DNA of 64,000 nucleotides. Origin: Tetrahymena thermophila SB210 (taxonomy: Eukaryota; Ciliophora; Oligohymenophorea; Hymenostomatida; Tetrahymenidae). The notes under the pieces are model-generated. The model was not told the origin of the DNA and did not search any database. It saw only the letters and a program-made list of their open reading frames with translations. Below are positions 48,101 through 61,549 of this stretch, piece by piece; within the stretch, counting starts at the first letter, position 1; every line of letters begins with the position of its first letter. The translations under genes were made by a program, and so were the position numbers. The DNA is taken from NCBI RefSeq assembly GCF_000189635.1, contig NW_002476363.1, positions 248,001 to 312,000 on the forward strand. The letters are read 5' to 3'.

Positions 48101-51100
48101 TCTAATATTTATACTATTTAACTAAAAGCTTTACTTGTATAATAAAAATACTTAATTCTAATTTTAGTCATAAAAGAAATTATCAGGGATATTTTATAAC
48201 TAAATTTTAGAAATTAATTCTAATGTATTTTTCAAGAAATTTACTTAAATTATATTTAAATAATTAAAAGTAATATATATGAATTGGTTTTCAGATATTA
48301 AAATTGGCTCAGTTAAGTATGGATAAATATTATATTAGAATGGTTCAAATAGTAAAGAGTCAACAAGTATTGCTTTATAGAATAGATTAAGTGAGAGATT
48401 GGTAATACTATAGTATACTTAATATTCTTCATTTAAATATATATTCTAAACATTCTAATACTAAAATAAGCTAATTTCCTATACAAGAAGCACTTCTGTA
48501 AGATCAAAAGCAATAAAAGCTGTTGTTGTTTAAACTATTAATATTTAAAGTAGCTAGTTTATTTTAACATCTATGATGTTTGTTTGATTGTATTATTGTA
48601 ATGAAAACACCTCAATAAGTTACATTTCTGGATACTTTAAAGCAGTAATAAATTAATATGAATAAAAGAAAAGGATATTCTTATCCTGATACATTAATAT
48701 ACCTTAAGTATCTTTAACATATGTGTTAAATGTTGTTATATTTCTTGTTACATAGTTACATAAGTAAATTATAGGAGTAGTATCAATTACAATTAGACTT
48801 GTTTGGTCCTCAAAATAGTATGTTGCTCCTTATAAAAATGAGTTGGTTGTGTAGTATGTAAATAACACTTGATCGCCTGGAATAGTCATAATAGTTATTT
48901 TTTTAATAACTCCAGTTACTCTTATTAAAGCATTATTTAATAAATCATAGTAAATATTTGTACTATTTTATCTATTGTCTAAAAAATCAATATATGCTCT
49001 AAAGTCATTTCTTTAAAAGTAGTTAACTTGAGTATTAGCTTAGCATATTATAAGTTTCTTTTGTATATTTATTATTGGTATATTTTGTGCATCATTGAAA
49101 AAATTATTTAAACTAACCTAAAATTTAAAAAAATAATAAATAAAAATTTTGTTCATAAATAAATAAATTAGTAATTAATTTAATACCCCCGAAAATGCCG
49201 ATTCATATTTTCCAGTAAGTATATTTATAATTTAAACAGTAGGCGAGTAAATTATCAATATATTTTCATCACATTTCAGAATAAATTTAAGCTTTAAGAC
49301 AATTAATTGGTTTTAATATGAGAATTATGTTTAGACTTTTGATGAAGTATAATCTGACATCTATTAAATATTATTGATAAGTTAAAATAATAAATAACTT
49401 AATTAATTAAAATTACTTTGATTATATATATATTTTATTTTTAAGTTTAAGCCACGATAATTTGTTATTATTAGCAGTATTAGTAATCTACAATATTAGA
49501 GTTTAACTGGCGAATTTTTACATTCTAATTAGTATTATTTTTTGGATTGTAAAAATAAAAACTTGAACCATTCACATATATAAAACTATAATTGTTCCAA
49601 TCAACTAACTTGATTCTTAAATCAAATTTATAGTTAAAAGTTATTTAGCCAACTTATGTTATGTTTTTTATGATGTCATAAATAAATAGACTTTAGAAAC
49701 TACTATCGTAAAATGCTATTAAATTTTACCCATTTTCAAAATAGAGATCTTAAAGAGTTTAATTTGAAGTAAAATTTACTACTTAAAATGGTATATTTAA
49801 TATATTTTTATGCCAATAAACTCCATTCACTGATTAAAATATGTGGACTAATGTATCATCCATTTATATTTAACCAATAAAGTTGTTGTTTTCTTGTTGG
49901 GATTTTATAATAATCATATTTTTAGTGTCAATTATTTCTCCAGATTTTTTTACATATGAAGTGCTACCTAACTATTAAAAGTTTACAACTTGAATCTAAC
50001 TAAAGTCATTAATTGTCACAGCCTCTAAAATTTAGAATTGTTTAATCTCCATATCAAACTTATAGAAATAAGTTGAATCATAATAAAATACATATCTTTC
50101 AGTTTAAAAAATAGATGTTTATTATGTGATTTGATTATATGAATATTGAATACCAAGATCTAACTCAGCCTGAAATAGTAAATCAAATGTGTATATTTGT
50201 ATAATTCCATAATAAAATATAAATATTTCTTTGGTTTTTTAATAAAAAGTAGTAGGATTGTTTATAGGAAATAATTATAGTTAAGTGGCTTGCATTATAA
50301 AGTTTTATGCTTGCAAAGAAAAAGGTTGGCAAATAGGAAATTCATAAATTTCGCAAAAGAAAATAATATCATTATCAAATATCACAGGATAATATGAACC
50401 TAAATCAACAGTCCAAAATTTATTCATAAAACTTTAATGAAAATTAAATATTTAAGTGGATATTAAAGTAGATAAATCTAATTTATATAATATTAATTCA
50501 TAATAATTATGTAAAGATAAGTAAACCAAATAATCTTCGTTGATTATTACATAACTACACAGTGATAAAAATTGGGTTTAATCACTATTAATTAACTCTT
50601 ATGAGTTACTAAGATTAAAGATTTAAGGAAGGTTTTATACTAATAAAAGATTTTTATCTTAAAAGTAATAATATTTTGTTTCTTAATAACCGTAAGTATA
50701 ATTATAAGATAATATCTATTTTCCTTATTAAATATCAATAATATAGTCGAAAACAATATAATTAATAGATTATTAAATCAAAATATATTAATTACCTATT
50801 TGACTAATAAATTTGTAAGTATTTTGATTAGTGAAAGTGCTTTAATTTTTATTCATTATTTTCGTATTAATTGCAGGTATTTTTTAAAAATAATAGGCAG
50901 ATTCCTATATTGCCAGATACCCTATGGTTTAGTTTACAAATGTTTGATGACCATCAAAAATAAAAAATAAATTCATATTACTTTTATCAATATGAGTGGT
51001 TGATAATTAATTTTAACTTAAATGATAATTATCATCGTAATATAAATTCTTAAATTAATAAGGATTTAAGTACTAAAATTTATATGTATAATTGGTTAGA

Positions 51101-52820
51101 TTATACCTCAATCTAATCTGCTATTAATAAGCATTTTAATTTGTAAGAATTTGAGTAGCAAAAATATCGATTAATTTTTAATCTAATTTAAAGATTACTT
51201 TCGTTATTGTCGATATTTTAGTTATATAGCTTAAATTTAAAGATTTGAATTAGTTGACATAATTTTATGTTTAGCCTTAATGGAAAGAAATTAAATAATC
51301 TGTTAAATTCAATACTTATAAAATATCAGTGAATATGAAAACTAAAGTAGTGTTTGATGGGGTATCTTCAAAAACTTGAAATTAGCTGATTTATGTAGAA
51401 GTTAAATTCGTCCTAAAAATTATTTAATCAGACGATTAGTTTAAAGCTAACATTTCTAATAGCAGACTATCACTGTTTTGTATAACAATGCAATTAAGAA
51501 GATTAGAGTAATACATTTATTATATTTATTCTAATTATGTTGGGTTAAAATGCGCTATTTGTGTTACTAATTGTATTGAGTCTTGCTTGATATCAATTTT
51601 AATTACTTCAGGAATGAGATATCCAGAAAAAGAAGTTAAAACAAAGAAATTATTGAATTATTTTATATTTAAAAAAAACAAATAATCCAAATTCAATTAA
51701 TTGATATTTTTAAATGCTAAATTTCTCTATTCATCCAAAGCTCCTATCTGTTTGTTTTATTTAAATAAAATTATGAAATAAATTTTCCTTTTAATTAATT
51801 AAAATTTACTTTCAATGATAAATCGTTTATTTACATAATATAACTTGTGCTGTTATTGCTTTGAATTTAAAAAAATGCTAAAATTATTGAAAAACTTATT
51901 TGGCATTAATTTAAACTCTTATTAATAGCATCATACCATAAAATAATGTTAGAGTAAGCTGATGATAGAAATACAACTTAATTTTTTTAATCTACGCATA
52001 AAACAAAGTAATCAAATTCTGTATCACTCATAAATATAACTTCTAATGCTTAAAAATCCATCACTATCAATTATCTGTTAGCAGTACATCCTCCTTAATT
52101 TCCAACTATAAAACTTTTTATATTTTCTTGTACTCCAAGAGAAACAATAATTGAATCTTAATTTATTTCATCTTAAAGGATTTATATATTTATTATTTTC
52201 CAGTCACTATCAACTAAAGCAAAATTGCAATCATTTCCTGTGACTAAATATTAATTTTCATTAATTGATTCTACTTATGTTACTGTTTTATCCATTGAAA
52301 GCCTTTAACTTTCCTCAATCTAAATACATTTTAGAGTTTCTTCACAAACCTTAGCTTCCATATTCTAATAAAAGCTTTATGAACATTCTTAATCACATTA
52401 TCTTAGGATTGATGGCCCTTATATAAAATTCACCAAAAATGGACAAATGTTATTCACCAATGTACACTAATTATTAATTAAATCAAGGTTTAAATTTATA
52501 TCACATTACTGGCATATTTAGTTTGTATCACATTTAATGCATCCATACACTTAGCATCTCTCACATTCTAAATTTTCATTTACATACTCTTCTTTTGAAC
52601 ATTTTTGTACGCATGTAGAACTATTAACAGAGCTCTTAAATAGATTAGCATCACAACTTATACATGCTGATTCATTAGTATTAAAGCAAGTATTGCATTG
52701 GTTTGAACACTAAAGGCAGGATTAAGATATCAAAGAATAAATTTACTTTGATTAGCAATTTGTACAAAAACATATTTTAATCAATTATAAGATAACTACA
52801 AAAATGATTTAGTAATTCAT
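42199..52820 (-). CDS. Giant secretory-pathway membrane protein: Cys-rich, beta-helix and multi-helix C-terminus
   Basis: About 10.6 kb on the minus strand, mostly one frame broken by a few short introns (near 49.13-49.19, 49.38-49.41, 44.62-44.71 and 43.4-43.55 kb), giving roughly 3,400 residues. It begins with a signal peptide (MNYQIIFVVILQLIKICFC) and furin-like CxxC pairs (CLQCSNQCNTC, CQVYGCIKCDTNQICQQC). A long region of propeller-like and then right-handed beta-helix character follows, with short NGGAIY, SGGSIF and IGGGIYY rungs near 45.5-45.8 kb. Next comes the hallmark CETCPDGKYSL, then CSGTNIQLKSGYWRENE, then CIEGYKGPLCSSCDTYGNIW. About seven hydrophobic helices and a basic cytosolic tail end the protein. 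This layout is a ciliate surface/membrane family. Individual exon borders were not all fixed, and ligand and role are unknown. Confidence 0.85.
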
Positions 52821-53200
52821 ATTTTTTTAATTGTTCGTTCAGAGGTTTTTACTTTTTCCTTAATTATTTAATTAAATTAATAATATCTCACAATTTTTAT
52901 ATGTATTGTTAACCTTCTTCATCTAATAACTATAAATATAACAAGCACAAATTATACATACAGATTCACTATTATACATTTATTCCATTTATTTGAATGC
53001 TAAAAGCAATATTAAGATATATTATAATATACTTCTTTGATTAGTAATTTGTACAAAAACCTATTTTAATAAATTAAAAGACGTCTGCAAAAATTATTTA
53101 GCAATTCATATTTTTTAAGTTTTTCAGAGGTTTCTTTCTACTTTTTCATTAATAATTTAATTTAATTAAAAAATTTCATTCAATTTTTAAATGTATTCAT
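52630..53200. repeat. Tandem duplication (period about 289 bases) covering the 5' end of the giant gene
   Basis: The two halves align nearly end to end: TTTGTACAAAAACATATTTTAAT against TTTGTACAAAAACCTATTTTAAT, AGTAATTCATATTTTTTTAA against AGCAATTCATATTTTTTAAG, and TCAGAGGTTTTTACTTTTTC against TCAGAGGTTTCTTTCTACTTTTTC. The inner copy is the live gene start. The outer copy has decayed. Confidence 0.85.
52966..53109 (-). pseudogene. Decayed copy of the giant gene's signal-peptide exon
   Basis: It starts with an ATG at 53109 and reads MNCQIIFADVFQFIKIGFC, clearly matching the live start MNYQIIFVVILQLIKICFC. After 48 codons it reaches an in-frame TGA at 52966-52968. The Cys codons that follow in the live gene are lost (NIAFSIQINGINV where the gene has a Cys-rich stretch). 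It could still act as upstream leader sequence in the transcript, which would create an upstream ORF. Confidence 0.8.
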
Positions 53201-53325
53201 CTCTCTCTTCAATAACTCTAAAATTAATTTAAGTAATATAAAATAAAAAATCTAATGAAAATTTTAAAAATTAATATATGAATGAATGATATTAAAGTGA
53301 CTTTTATTATATTTACTAGTGATCA

Positions 53326-53339
53326 ACCGAATATTCGGT
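53326..53339. repeat. Perfect 14-base palindrome ACCGAATATTCGGT
   Basis: Self-complementary over all 14 bases and unusually GC-containing for its surroundings, about 500 bases upstream of the giant gene start. Could be a dimeric protein binding site. No further support. Confidence 0.5.
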
Positions 53340-54697
53340 CTGTAGTGAAAATTTTATTAAAAAAATTGAAATATTTTTACAAAAATATTTGAATCTTCAT
53401 TATTTATTTTTTAAAAATAAATTTAATTATCTAAAATAAATTTAAACAGATAAAAAAAAAAATAAACTTCTAAAAGCCTAGTGGAATGTTTTTAAATTTT
53501 TACTTGTTAATAAAAAATTATTTCTTTGGCAAAAAAGTAAGAAATAATGATTTTTGTAATCTTTCTATAATATAAATAAATATAGTTAGAGAGCTAGTTT
53601 TGATTATCTTGAATTCACCTATAATTAAATCTTAATGCTCTTTAGAACTCACTATTAAAAAAATAAGAATTTAATTAAATAATGCAGAAAATATATTTTC
53701 TAGTAATTAAGTAAATTTCTATGTATTAGTTTTCTTCATACAAAGTTAATAATTTATCAAGTTTAAAATTTCATTTTTTTATTTATATTTTCAATAAAAT
53801 TCTATTTTGACTAATTAAAAGTAGTAGAGAAAAATTATTTTTTTATTTTAAATTGAATTTTTTTAAAGATTTTCTTTGTAAAATAAGATTATAAGCAACT
53901 TTCTTGATGTATATTAAATACTTCTACCAGAAAAAAAACCACATAAATCTATTTAAATTAAATAAAAAGAAATACTAAGTTAAATGAAAGAGTTAAGTAT
54001 GCAGATGTTATCTTTCATTAGTTTTTCTTCGCTTGATTTATTGAATAAAAATAACAGAAAATAAACCCAAAAATTTCAGCAAAATTTTCGTTTGATTATA
54101 ATCAAGCCTATTGCCGCTTATAATTATAGCATAACATTAGTAAAGATCTGGATGGATTCCAAAAATATCTTAGTAAAGGATAAATGTTGATACACAAATA
54201 AAGTAAGTTAGAAATATATTTAGTAATCATAATTTTTAGAATAAAGGAGCTCATATAGTTAAGCAAAATGCTAACTTTAAAAATAAAAATTATATTTTTA
54301 TGATTTTTAAGCTAAGTCAAAAAACTAATTCAAGACTGTTTAAGCAAACCCAAAATTTTTTTGAGATTAAAGGTTCTGACTAAGTTACTTAATTAAATAA
54401 TTAAATGGATAATGCAATAATCAGATTTAAATCGCACCAAAAAGAAAATTAATAAATAACTCCTACCTTCTCTTTAAAAATATTATATTTTAAATGAGAA
54501 AGATATTTTTCTTCAAATAAATTTTCAAACATTAAATCCTCTTGCTAATATAATTCTTTCAATCATTCAAACATAAATAAATATTAGCTGATATAAATTA
54601 ATTTAACTAAGATTTTTAATTTACAAATAACAGTTAAAAAATAATATTTTATAAAAATGATATATAAATAAGTTAAGATAATATATTGCTTTATATT

Positions 54698-57600
54698 TCA
54701 ATAGAAGTGATATTTATATAACATATTAGTTTTAACTTCATTAAGTTTTATTTAATCAACTATTTCTAAACTGCTTGTAGTTTGGTGTAATTTACTTAGG
54801 ATGCTATTATCAAGCTAGAATTAAGACCAGTCTTTGGCATTTTTCTTGAATGGTATGCCAAAACTGTTAGCATAGAGCTCTCCTTATGGGCAGTTATGAG
54901 GATAGCTTACATAAATTACTTAGGATGTTGTTAAATCTAAGAATAGTGAAGAACTGCAATGCATTTATTTTGCATGTAAATTGAGGTTTCCTAAATGGTT
55001 CTTAGCATTTATTTATTCATAACTTTTGCATGTTATTGAGCATATCACATCTCCACAAATCAAGCACATAGTCGGGTTACCATCTCTATATTTAGATAAA
55101 TCTCCACAAATTGAACATTTGACACGTTAGTATTTTTTAAATAAGTCATTAAAGTTGTGTTCGAGAGATACAAAATTTAAAGATGTATTATTAGGTGTTA
55201 TTTTAAGAATATTTAAATTATTGTGATTAAACTAATGCTTTAAGCATAATTCGATGAATTGTTTTTATTCTTCTTATGAAGATATGTCCACATTCATAAA
55301 TCTAAGCAAACTCAATACCTCATCTTTTGAGTCATCGAAAATTAAGTTTAGATTCTACTTGATTTTTGTATCATAGTCGAAGAATAGTGATAATAAATTC
55401 CAAACTCTTTGTAAAATGTCAACATTAAACTAGCAAGCTTCATTATCATTAAAAGTGTTTATTTGCTCAGCATTTAAATTAAAATTCTAATTTTCATTCC
55501 CTTGTTATTTTTTTCTCTATTAAACAATGCAAATTTAAATGAATTTTGCTAGTAAAACTGGGACGATTGTTTTTTGAATTAGTTGTAAGGATTCTTTTTC
55601 TGAATGGAAATAGTTGAGACTGTAGAATAAGAATCTTGTGTACATCTCTTTGAGGTCATTTTCTAAAAGATTATTGCTAATATTCTTAAATGAGGAAGAA
55701 GAAGTTGTTAATTAAATATTTGATAATAATTTCATCACTGTGATGCAATAATTCTTTCTCTTGATGTAGAACTTTTCCAAACAACTTTGATTCAGACTCA
55801 AATTCAAATTCATTAATATTTATCTCAAAAGAGAGAGTTTCTTAGGTTAAGAAATGAGAGTATTAGGGCTGCATTCAAAATCTGTAATTCTCAAGTGATT
55901 GAGAAGAATATTTTCAATTCTGTTCATCTACTTTTCGTCACTCGATTCGCTTTCAATTTCCATATTTTGAGAGACATCTTTATTTTTTTAAAAATCATCG
56001 TCTTCGTATTGAGTAATGTTTATTGTTTCAATCTAGGTAGAAAGGAAATGGTAATCGATATTATCTCCTAAATGATCTTTTTTATTCTAATACTTCTTAT
56101 ACTTGAAGTCTGTACTGTTGCTGCTATCACTGTCATTTTCACTGTTACTTGCCTTATTCATCTCACATTTTCTTTTTTTATTCAAGATTTCATATTCAGA
56201 AATTATTTTCTACTAAATTTCATGAGTTTTAAAATCTTACTCTGTCTATTATTATATGGATGATTCTGAAACGGAAATGGGTTGACTCCATACCAAATTA
56301 CTTTGTTCTTTTATATCATATGCAGAGAAAGATTCAGTTAAAGTTTTTAGACTCTAGCTTGAATCTAGAGTTAAAAATGAGTTCAGCAATTTATTACACA
56401 AAGGACACTTGTATTCATGCTCGTAGAAATATTGATGTCTTTATCCATTTGACTTCTACTAATTTTTAGTGTATAAGTACTACTGATAGCAACTCTTGTG
56501 GATATGATGGAAGCAGGAGTTGACATACCAATTGCCTTCTTTTAAATTCCAAAATGTGAAATTTTTAGTAGCTTCTTATTTAATGCTGCTCTAGTGTACT
56601 GATTCCTCATAATTCTATTTAAAATATTAATATAAATAAATGAATTTTAAGTAAAATCTATCAATTAAGATTTATTAGATAGCATTTTTTTTGATTTTGT
56701 TTAAAAAAGGAATAGAAAATGTTTATTTATTTTCTGATTTACTTAATTTAAATATTCTTTAATAAATTACTTATTGAATGAAACCTTTAAGTTCAGAAAA
56801 TTCATAAATATTTGTTTTTTGGCAATAAACGCCATATCCAAATTCAGATTCATCATCGAGTGATTTTTTGCAAATTACACAACATTCACTGTCTGATACA
56901 GTCCTTTCGAGGAATAGTTCGTCTTTGTTTTTCTCTGAGTAGGTAGCACTTCTTTGCTAAAATAATTTTAAAATTTCTTCTTACTTTTTTTTGATTAATT
57001 CCTTCTTTTTTTGAGCATCTTCTTTGTCTTCTTCCGTTTGAGATGTCCCTTTTTGGAAAAAGAGTTAGTTTGAAGAGGCTAACTATTCTTATAAATATTG
57101 GATTGTGTCTGCCAATTCTTTGACAAAATTATCTTTGTATTGTGTTAAGAATGTCAAGATATTCGTTACATGCAACTCTAAAGGCTCACGATTAGTATAT
57201 AGATTTTAATTTTAAATATAGAGTAGTATAAGCTTTAGTATAGGAGTAACCAAATGCTACTAAGCTATGGATTTCTTTTATTAAAATTGCTTGCTAATTA
57301 AAGGTTATCTGATGAGATCCTCAATAAAAGACAAAGAATTCGCATTAAATATATATTTGAAAGAAGATTTTTGTGTTTGATTGAGCTCAGCATTACCTAA
57401 TAAATAGATATGCATTTCTTTTGACTAATATATTAATTTTATATTTCAAAATTTTATTTATTTCATTTTGAATAAATTTACATTTTAGTATTTTTAGAAA
57501 GTCTTATCATGAAAAGAAGATTTAATCATAGGAGACCAATAGAAGAAGTTAGGCTCGCAGAGCTTACTATTACTTTCCATCAAAGAAAATTTCTTAGTAG

Positions 57601-60600
57601 ATTTATTGAAGGTGCAAACTTGCATCAAGAAAGTAGATATATCTTAGTACTTTCCAAATGTTTTAATTAAACCTTCTTAAACCTCCTGAATAGAAGCTGA
57701 TTTAAACTTTTAATTAAAGCATTTTATATATTATAAAATCTCAAATTTCATTTTTAATTTAATAAATTTAAATAAATTATTACCAGTTTATTTTATTATA
57801 AAACAAATAAACTTTTTAGTATTTTATAAAATATCAAGTTGAGAAGAAATATGGTAATTTAAAAAAATATGTTTATTTTACTTAGTGCATGAATGATGAA
57901 ATGAAAGAATTAGTGTATTTTAAATAAGGCTAAATCTCATCAGAAGTTTTATGTAAAATTGATTATGCCAAACCGTATAGAGATACTTAATCTAACAGGC
58001 TGTATACTGTAAATGAAAAGAATTCACCTAAAACCTTTTCATTTTTTTCTAGGAAATCTGCACTGTCTTTTTTACTGTTGGTTACTAATCTCATATTTAT
58101 AATGTCATAAAACTCTTTTTTAGTGCTGAAATTCTAGCAAATTTATTCAAGACTAAGCTCTTAGAATGCCATTTTCAAAACAAATTAAATGAAAACAGTA
58201 TCATAAATTTAAAATCCTAGATCCTGTGATATGTAGGCAGTAGATAAATACTTAAATTCTTCGCCATGGAAGTTCCAAACGCCACAATCAAGTTCCTTTT
58301 ATTTAATTGAATAGTTAATTTTAATATAAATTTAATAATAATCTAAAATATTTTACTTTGATAAAGGAAATAACATTTAAAGGATATTTCATCTAAGCTA
58401 TGAAAAATTACCCAAACTATTCGTAATCTAAGTTAAGACTTCTAGCAAGTTAGTTGAGAGATTGGGAATTAACTTTATCAAAATCAAACTTGAAATAGGA
58501 CATAACAAGAATAATTAAAGCTCTGTGCAGAGGAATATGAATTGAAGAGATATCGCTTAATTATTGCTTTTCGTACTTTTCAGTTGTTTCAATTATCTTC
58601 TTCATGATAAGCTTCATGTAATCAAAATGAATTTTGTTAAAATAATTTTGATCATTTTTTTTTTCAGAATGGAGATATGAAAGTATTCTTCTTAAAATAG
58701 AAATCATTAATTTTTCACAATCGCAGGCATTAAAGAAATAAGAATCTGTAGAGTAGATAGTCTCAAATTTTCTTTTAAGTTTGCTATCAATTTTGTAGTG
58801 CATTTTAGAAAGTATCTCGACAAATTTTTATCTGAAAATGTCTTTTTCAATTAGCTTTGATAAACTGAATTCTTTTTGGGAGATGTATTTTATATGATAA
58901 AAAGTCTTAAAAAACTGTTCAACAACACTCTTCTACTTAAATGAATAAGAGGCAAAAAGAAGCAACTTATCCAAAATATTTCCAAAATAATACTCATTCA
59001 CGAAATTTTAAATTTTATTTGCATCTTTCTTTTATTCTTCACAGTCAAAGAGTGGTAAACTGTCATCAATTTATTCATCTTACTCCATATCCATATATAT
59101 ATTATCTTCATCAGAGAATTAACCTTCATCTTCTTCTTCTTCCTCCTCCTCATCGTAATATTCTTCGTCTTCACCTTCTTATCCTTCTTCTTCTTCAGTC
59201 TCAAAGTCTTCCTCTCTATCTTCTCCTTATTATTATTATTAGCCTTAAAGGTGCTGTTAAAGGCGTTCAGGTTCAATTTCAATTTCTTCGAATTGAACAT
59301 TTTACTCTTTTCTTTCTTCTTCTTATTAATTTTCTTGCTGATTTTAATTTTACTAACTTTAACTTTAGTTTGTTTAATTTTCTTATTTTTAGATTTTTTC
59401 TGAACCCTTTCTTGACTAAGGCTTAACCTATTTGCTGTGATTTTCTGAGTCTTTTCTGTGTTGAGCCTTTTCATTCATTGAATTTTTACGACTGGAACCT
59501 TACTAGTTTTTAGCCATGAAATACTCTATAATATAATCCTCTGTCTTTTAATCTAGGACGTATCCTGCTAATATATCAGAAGTAAAAAGTTAAACGTTTA
59601 AGTCAACAAAATTAGTTAAAAAAGGATGTGAGTCTTTATTGTTCTTGCTATCATCATAGTAATAGAAGAAATTAAACATCTTAGTGTAGGCTGTGATAAG
59701 ATTTTGTTTAAAGTGGTATAAATTAAACATGCTAATATAAAAGTTTTTAATTTTTTCTTGAACGTTATTGTTAAATGAGACAATATATCTTAGCATTAAC
59801 TCAAGAATTGAACACTAACACTTATGTAAAGGATGAGTTTTTTTGTTATCAATAGTAACTCTAGAAATAATATCAGGACAGATGTGTCTGAACTTGAACC
59901 TATCTTCATCAAAGCGAATCTCGCATAAAATATGATTGAATAAATTCTATAAAACTGTATTTTTCATAACAATCTTATCAATAAGGACTATAGTGTATTC
60001 AACAACTTTTTAGATAGTTAAATTATTTTAAATTAGTTAAATCTATTATCCATTTTATGTGTTGCTAATCAAGTCTTCTATCTGGCTAAATATACAGTAG
60101 AACAGAAACTTAAATCCTTTTATGATATTATCTCTATATTTTTTATTTATTTATTCTATGCTAAGCTATTCTTGAGTCAAAAAACCTTTGTGATCAGAGC
60201 AAAATCCCTTTATTTAATTAAAAAAATTAAATGAAAAATGATAATTTATAAAATTGAAAATAATTTTTATCAAAGAATTGATTTAACATCACATTTTTAT
60301 TGAAATAATAGACAAATAAATTATTTACTTCTTTTTTCCATGCTTCAATATCACCACAATCGCAACATCCTTAGCACCCTTTTTGAACAACAGTTCTATG
60401 GCCTCTGTGATCTCCTTTTTCAAAGCACTCTTTACAAATGATGCAAGTAGGATCCATTTCGCAATCGTAACACTTATAGCCAACATCATTTATCTTTAAA
60501 ATTTTACCACAATATACTTTAATGTTATTTCCTGTTTTCCAAAATGCACTCAATTCCTCTAAATGTTTTTCCTTTTCGAATATTCCTACAAACATAGTCT

Positions 60601-60915
60601 TTTAAAGCTCAACCAACTATATAAATACAATAAAACCTTAATAAAATCATTATCAAATAATATAGAAATATATACAGTCTTTGTGCACAAATCACAAAGT
60701 TAATCTTCTGTCTTGTGCTAAAAATTAAAACATGGATTGCAAGAAAAGAGCTTATGAATCAATTCGCTAATATTTTTTTCAAACTAAGAAAGATTCTAGG
60801 GTAAAGTGATCTAAGAAAACTTAAAAATCTCCTTTTATTCGGATGATTGAGATTAAGGTGGATGTTAACCAAACTATTATAATACATTTATGCCCTACTA
60901 CTATAGCATTTACAT
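54698..60915 (-). CDS. UBR1/UBR2-type N-recognin E3 ubiquitin ligase
   Basis: About 6.2 kb on the minus strand. Exon 1 is 60915-60676, exon 2 is 60616-60329, and exon 3 starts at 60207 and continues to about 58.37 kb. Further exons follow, for roughly 1,900 residues. Residues about 114-176 are a UBR box: YKCYDCEMDPTCIICKECF, HRGH, CCDCGDIEAWKK, then GFCSDHKG, the pocket that binds N-terminal degrons. A strongly acidic segment (EEEEE and DEEYYDEEEE) lies at about 59.05-59.26 kb. A RING-H2 domain follows at 56.9-56.4 kb (CCVICKKS, then CFHHIHKSCYQQYL, then KCPLCNKLL). The C-terminal UBR-cap region ends with CSICGDLSKYRDGNPTMCLI and HNCPQGELYANSFG, close to the C-terminus of yeast and animal UBR1. 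It should act in cytosolic N-degron proteolysis. Internal introns near 57.45, 57.8 and 58.35 kb were not all fixed. Confidence 0.92.
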
Positions 60916-61549
60916 TAAATTATGAATGTTATTCATTTTTGTTATTGATACAAATTAATTAATATTTTTAAATCTTTAGAATTAATTTTTTTTAATTAAT
61001 ATTTTTATTTATATCCACTTTTCTTTCTTTATTATTAAAATATCGCGCTTTCTAAATTGCGAACAAATAAACTAATTAATTATGACTTATTACTTATGTT
61101 CTTTATAATAATTTCTTATGTTTCTTTAAGAAATATCTAAAAGATAATATTTTTGATTGCTCATATATTTTACAGCTTTCTATTTTTTGGCATTGAACAT
61201 TTTAATTATTAAGATTAAATAGAAATAAATGATATTTTAAATCAAAAATTAAATACACTAAAAATATTCAATTTTTCAATATTTGAGAATTATTTTATTT
61301 AAAAGTTTATTTTTTTTAGTTATTTTTTTAATAAATTTTAAATTTCTTAAATGATTTGAAATTGAAGAGATTTAAGGTATTTAAAATGAAAAAATTAATT
61401 TAAATTAAAATAATTAACTAGTATAATTTACAGGAAATTAATTAGTAAATGATTTAACAACTAAAAATATAAATGAGAATAGTAAATTTCAATTCTAGTA
61501 CAGTTATTTTTTCATCAGATTATTTGATAACTTTAAATATGTTTAGTTT
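60916..61549. other. Intergenic stretch between p24 and UBR-like genes
   Basis: AT-rich spacer upstream of the UBR-like gene start and downstream of the p24 stop; both genes are on the minus strand. Nothing else is seen. Confidence 0.5.

Larger units (their letters stand above)
52821..54697. other. Intergenic stretch upstream of the giant gene
   Basis: Beyond the tandem duplication it is AT-rich spacer to the end of the UBR-like gene. It holds a perfect 14-base palindrome (separate entry). No other gene was recognised. Confidence 0.5.

Noticed and set aside
56072-56469. Two plus-strand open frames inside the UBR-like gene
   Set aside because: They are antisense to the RING-H2 exon region, which carries clear Cys/His motifs on the minus strand.
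58941-59474. Overlapping open frames on both strands (161 aa plus, 158 aa Lys-rich minus)
   Set aside because: Both are shadows of the Glu/Asp- and Lys-rich exon of the UBR-like gene. The frame continuous with the UBR box and RING domain is a different one.
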